8,098 nt of DNA from Clostridiales bacterium (GTDB lineage Bacteria; Bacillota; Desulfitobacteriia; Desulfitobacteriales; Desulfitobacteriaceae). Every line of letters starts with the position of its first letter. Within the stretch, counting starts at the first letter, position 1. Where the stretch lies: NCBI GenBank assembly GCA_027357125.1, contig DAHVVW010000080.1, positions 1 to 8,098 on the forward strand. Direction: 5' to 3'. Under the pieces are notes generated by a model that worked only from the letters and a program-made list of their open reading frames with translations, was not told the origin of the DNA and searched no databases. The translations under genes and the position numbers were made by a program. Below, in pieces: positions 6,284 to 8,098 of the stretch.

Positions 6284-8026
6284 ATGAAATTTAGACGCAG
6301 TGTTTCTCTGAAAGATAATGGGTATCCGGCCGTTCTGATATTTGACCGTTTTTTGCATCTGCAATCCTGTTCAGGGGCGGCCAACCGCTATTTTGAAGAC
6401 ATGAACACGCAGCCAAAAGTCCTGGGCATTCCGGTTTCGACGATTCCGGCGTACACTGTTTCGAAAATCATTGCCTGGAAAGGCCAACTCTTAATTCTTC
6501 ATGCTAGGCCGCTTCCTGCCGACCGAGGGGGATATCGGGTTAGCATCAGGCCGGTCAATGAAGTAGAGGTTTTGCGTAAAAAAGTTAAGATCTATGAGAC
6601 TATTCTTAACTCGATTCACGAAGGAGTATTGGTGACAGATCCTGCCGGGTACGTCATTTTTTATAATCAGGAACTAGCTACCTTGGAAGGGCTTGATCCT
6701 GGCTACGCCTTGGGCAAACACATTACTCAGCTTTACCGGGAATCTCCGGAGACAAGCGAGCACTTGCGGGTTTCACAGACGGCACAGCCTCTTGCGGAGA
6801 TGTACCAGAAGTATTTTACCAATACAGGGCAAGAAGTTCATTCCGTAGCTACAACCGTGCCTATTTTGGAAGGGGATGAATTGCTCGGCGTATATTCCGT
6901 ATGCCGGGATTTCACGCACATTAAAGAAATTCTTACGCGCACCTTTGAGCTTCAGGATACTAAGGGCGAGGAGAAAGGCTTCAACTTGCCGGCTCAGGAA
7001 CAGGCTATAGCTAAGAAGAAAACAGGAAACATCCGTCCCGGTCAAGGGGCTTATTATACTTTCGGGGATATCATCGGCAAAAGCAAAGCCATCCAGACCG
7101 TGATCGAGGGTGCGCAGCGGGCCATGACCAGTTCGGCCAACATCTTAATCTACGGAGAAACAGGCACAGGCAAAGAATTGCTTGTTCAGAGCATCCACAA
7201 CGGCAGCCCGCGCGGCTCACAGCCGTTTGTGGCGCTTAACTGTGCCGCGATTCCGGAAAACCTCTTGGAAACGATGCTCTTTGGCGCGGTCAAGGGTGCG
7301 TATACGGGCGCAGTGCCAACCACCGGCTTATTTGAGTATGTGGGCGAGGGCACACTCTATCTGGATGAGATCAACTCTATGAGCATTGGGCTGCAGGCGA
7401 AACTCCTGCGCGCGCTGCAAGAAAGGAGCTTCCGCAAGGTTGGAAGTGTGACGGAAATCGCCCTGCGCTGCCGGATTATCAGCTCGATTAATGTCGATCC
7501 GCTCACTTGCCTGCAGGAACACATGTTGAGAGAGGATTTGTTTTACCGTCTGTCAGTGATCTCCCTGTACTTGCCGCCCTTGCGCGAACGCAAGCAAGAT
7601 ATTCCGCTCTTAACGGAATTTTTCCTGAGGAAGCATTCTGAAGACTATGGCCTGAAGAAACTCGATCCTGAGCTTACGCGTGCATTTGAGGAATACCGCT
7701 GGTCAGGCAACATCCGGGAACTGGAAAATGCAGTGGAAAGCATGGTTTGTATGTCCGGAGATGATAAATGGCTGACACGCGAGCAGCTCCCGATGTATCT
7801 GCGTCAGAATCTGGAGTCGGCCCTTGGTCAGAAGAAGACAGCTGAAGCAGGTATCCTTCAGCTCAACCACTCCTTAATGGATACTGAGAGCACTTTGATT
7901 GCTGACGCCCTTAAAAAGTACAACGGCAATGTCAGTCAAGCGGCCAAAGAACTAGGAATTTTGCGCCAAAGCCTGCAGTATCGGATTAAAAAGTTGGGGA
8001 TGGAAATCGAGAAGTATCGAAGGTGA
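6284..8026 (+). CDS. PAS-domain sigma-54-dependent transcriptional activator (RocR-like architecture)
   Basis: This cytoplasmic bacterial enhancer-binding protein would hydrolyse ATP to open sigma-54 RNA polymerase promoters on sensing a signal. Residues 1 to about 95 form an unassigned N-terminal region that may be a degenerate PAS domain. Residues about 100-215 form a PAS domain (ILNSIHEGVLVTDPAGYVIFYNQ, ending GVYSVCRDFTHIKE). A linker leads to the AAA+ domain at about 260-490: Walker A GETGTGKE at 291-298, the sigma-54 contact loop GAYTGA at 338-343 (Tyr instead of the usual Phe), Walker B GTLYLDEI at 356-363, arginine-finger region LREDLFYRL at 415-423, and WSGNIRELEN at 473-482. A Fis-type helix-turn-helix lies at 547-570 (NGNVSQAAKELGILRQSLQ). 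There is no receiver domain, so control is by ligand or partner rather than phosphorylation. It follows the hut terminator on the same strand, so local control is plausible, but its ligand and targets are not visible. Confidence 0.93.
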   Translation: MKFRRSVSLKDNGYPAVLIFDRFLHLQSCSGAANRYFEDMNTQPKVLGIPVSTIPAYTVSKIIAWKGQLLILHARPLPADRGGYRVSIRPVNEVEVLRKKVKIYETILNSIHEGVLVTDPAGYVIFYNQELATLEGLDPGYALGKHITQLYRESPETSEHLRVSQTAQPLAEMYQKYFTNTGQEVHSVATTVPILEGDELLGVYSVCRDFTHIKEILTRTFELQDTKGEEKGFNLPAQEQAIAKKKTGNIRPGQGAYYTFGDIIGKSKAIQTVIEGAQRAMTSSANILIYGETGTGKELLVQSIHNGSPRGSQPFVALNCAAIPENLLETMLFGAVKGAYTGAVPTTGLFEYVGEGTLYLDEINSMSIGLQAKLLRALQERSFRKVGSVTEIALRCRIISSINVDPLTCLQEHMLREDLFYRLSVISLYLPPLRERKQDIPLLTEFFLRKHSEDYGLKKLDPELTRAFEEYRWSGNIRELENAVESMVCMSGDDKWLTREQLPMYLRQNLESALGQKKTAEAGILQLNHSLMDTESTLIADALKKYNGNVSQAAKELGILRQSLQYRIKKLGMEIEKYRR

Positions 8027-8050
8027 GGATTTTTTAAGAGCGAACTAAAA

Positions 8051-8098
8051 ATGCTTACCCATGAAGTGAAGAGTAATTTCTTGAAAAAACTTTCCGAA
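8051..8098 (+). CDS. Possible start of an unrecognised gene, 3' end outside window
   Basis: An ATG at 8051 opens a frame of 16 codons (MLTHEVKSNFLKKLSE) that reaches the window edge, 24 bp after the regulator stop. The residue mix is plausible for a protein N-terminus, but the upstream ribosome binding site is weak (AAGAG about 11 bases before). A T-run at about 8029-8034 follows the regulator gene without an obvious hairpin. I do not recognise the peptide and it could be a chance frame. Confidence 0.3.
   Translation, partial: MLTHEVKSNFLKKLSE

Noticed and set aside
6140..6364. 74-codon - strand frame across the regulator leader
   Set aside because: It runs into the regulator N-terminus, has no recognisable domain, and would be antisense to the leader; no support beyond being open.
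1..8098. CRISPR arrays, tRNA or rRNA genes, insertion sequences, att sites
   Set aside because: I saw no regularly spaced repeats, tRNA-like folds, transposase-like frames or terminal repeats anywhere in the window.

Overview
The window reads as part of the chromosome of an anaerobic, probably acetogenic or respiratory Clostridia-type Firmicute (Desulfitobacterium/Sporomusa/Peptococcaceae-like). This is inferred from the gene families: a corrinoid protein with a methyltetrahydrofolate:corrinoid methyltransferase, strong AGGAGG-type ribosome binding sites, roughly balanced base composition, and a PAS/sigma-54 activator of the kind common in these bacteria. The species cannot be fixed from sequence alone. 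All genes lie on the + strand.

Left part (1-1455): the 3' end of a MtgC/MtqC-like corrinoid protein, cut by the window edge, is followed by a complete MtgA/MtqA/AcsE-like methyltransferase with a GTG start. Together they would accept a methyl group from a substrate and pass it through cobalamin to tetrahydrofolate. The substrate-specific methyltransferase, usually an MttB-family protein, is not in the window and probably lies upstream. A perfect 12-bp hairpin with a TTCG loop (1471-1498) separates this pair from the next gene.

Middle part (1565-6005): three histidine-degradation genes in the order hutU (urocanate hydratase, long 678-residue form), ftcD (glutamate formimidoyltransferase, transferase domain only) and hutI (imidazolonepropionase). 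They convert urocanate to formiminoglutamate and then move the formimino carbon to tetrahydrofolate. No hutH, hutG or cyclodeaminase gene is visible. A rho-independent terminator at 6071-6104 closes the block.

Right part (6105-8098): an AT-rich leader with several small inverted repeats precedes a 580-residue PAS/AAA+/Fis-HTH sigma-54-dependent activator, which is the likely local regulator. A possible gene start at 8051 runs off the right edge.

The two metabolic blocks share one sink: both load one-carbon units onto tetrahydrofolate. The main hypothesis is that the cluster is a combined unit, perhaps for an N-methylated histidine-type compound that is both demethylated and degraded through urocanate. 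That link is inferred from gene order alone. The unremarkable alternative is two neighbouring catabolic modules.
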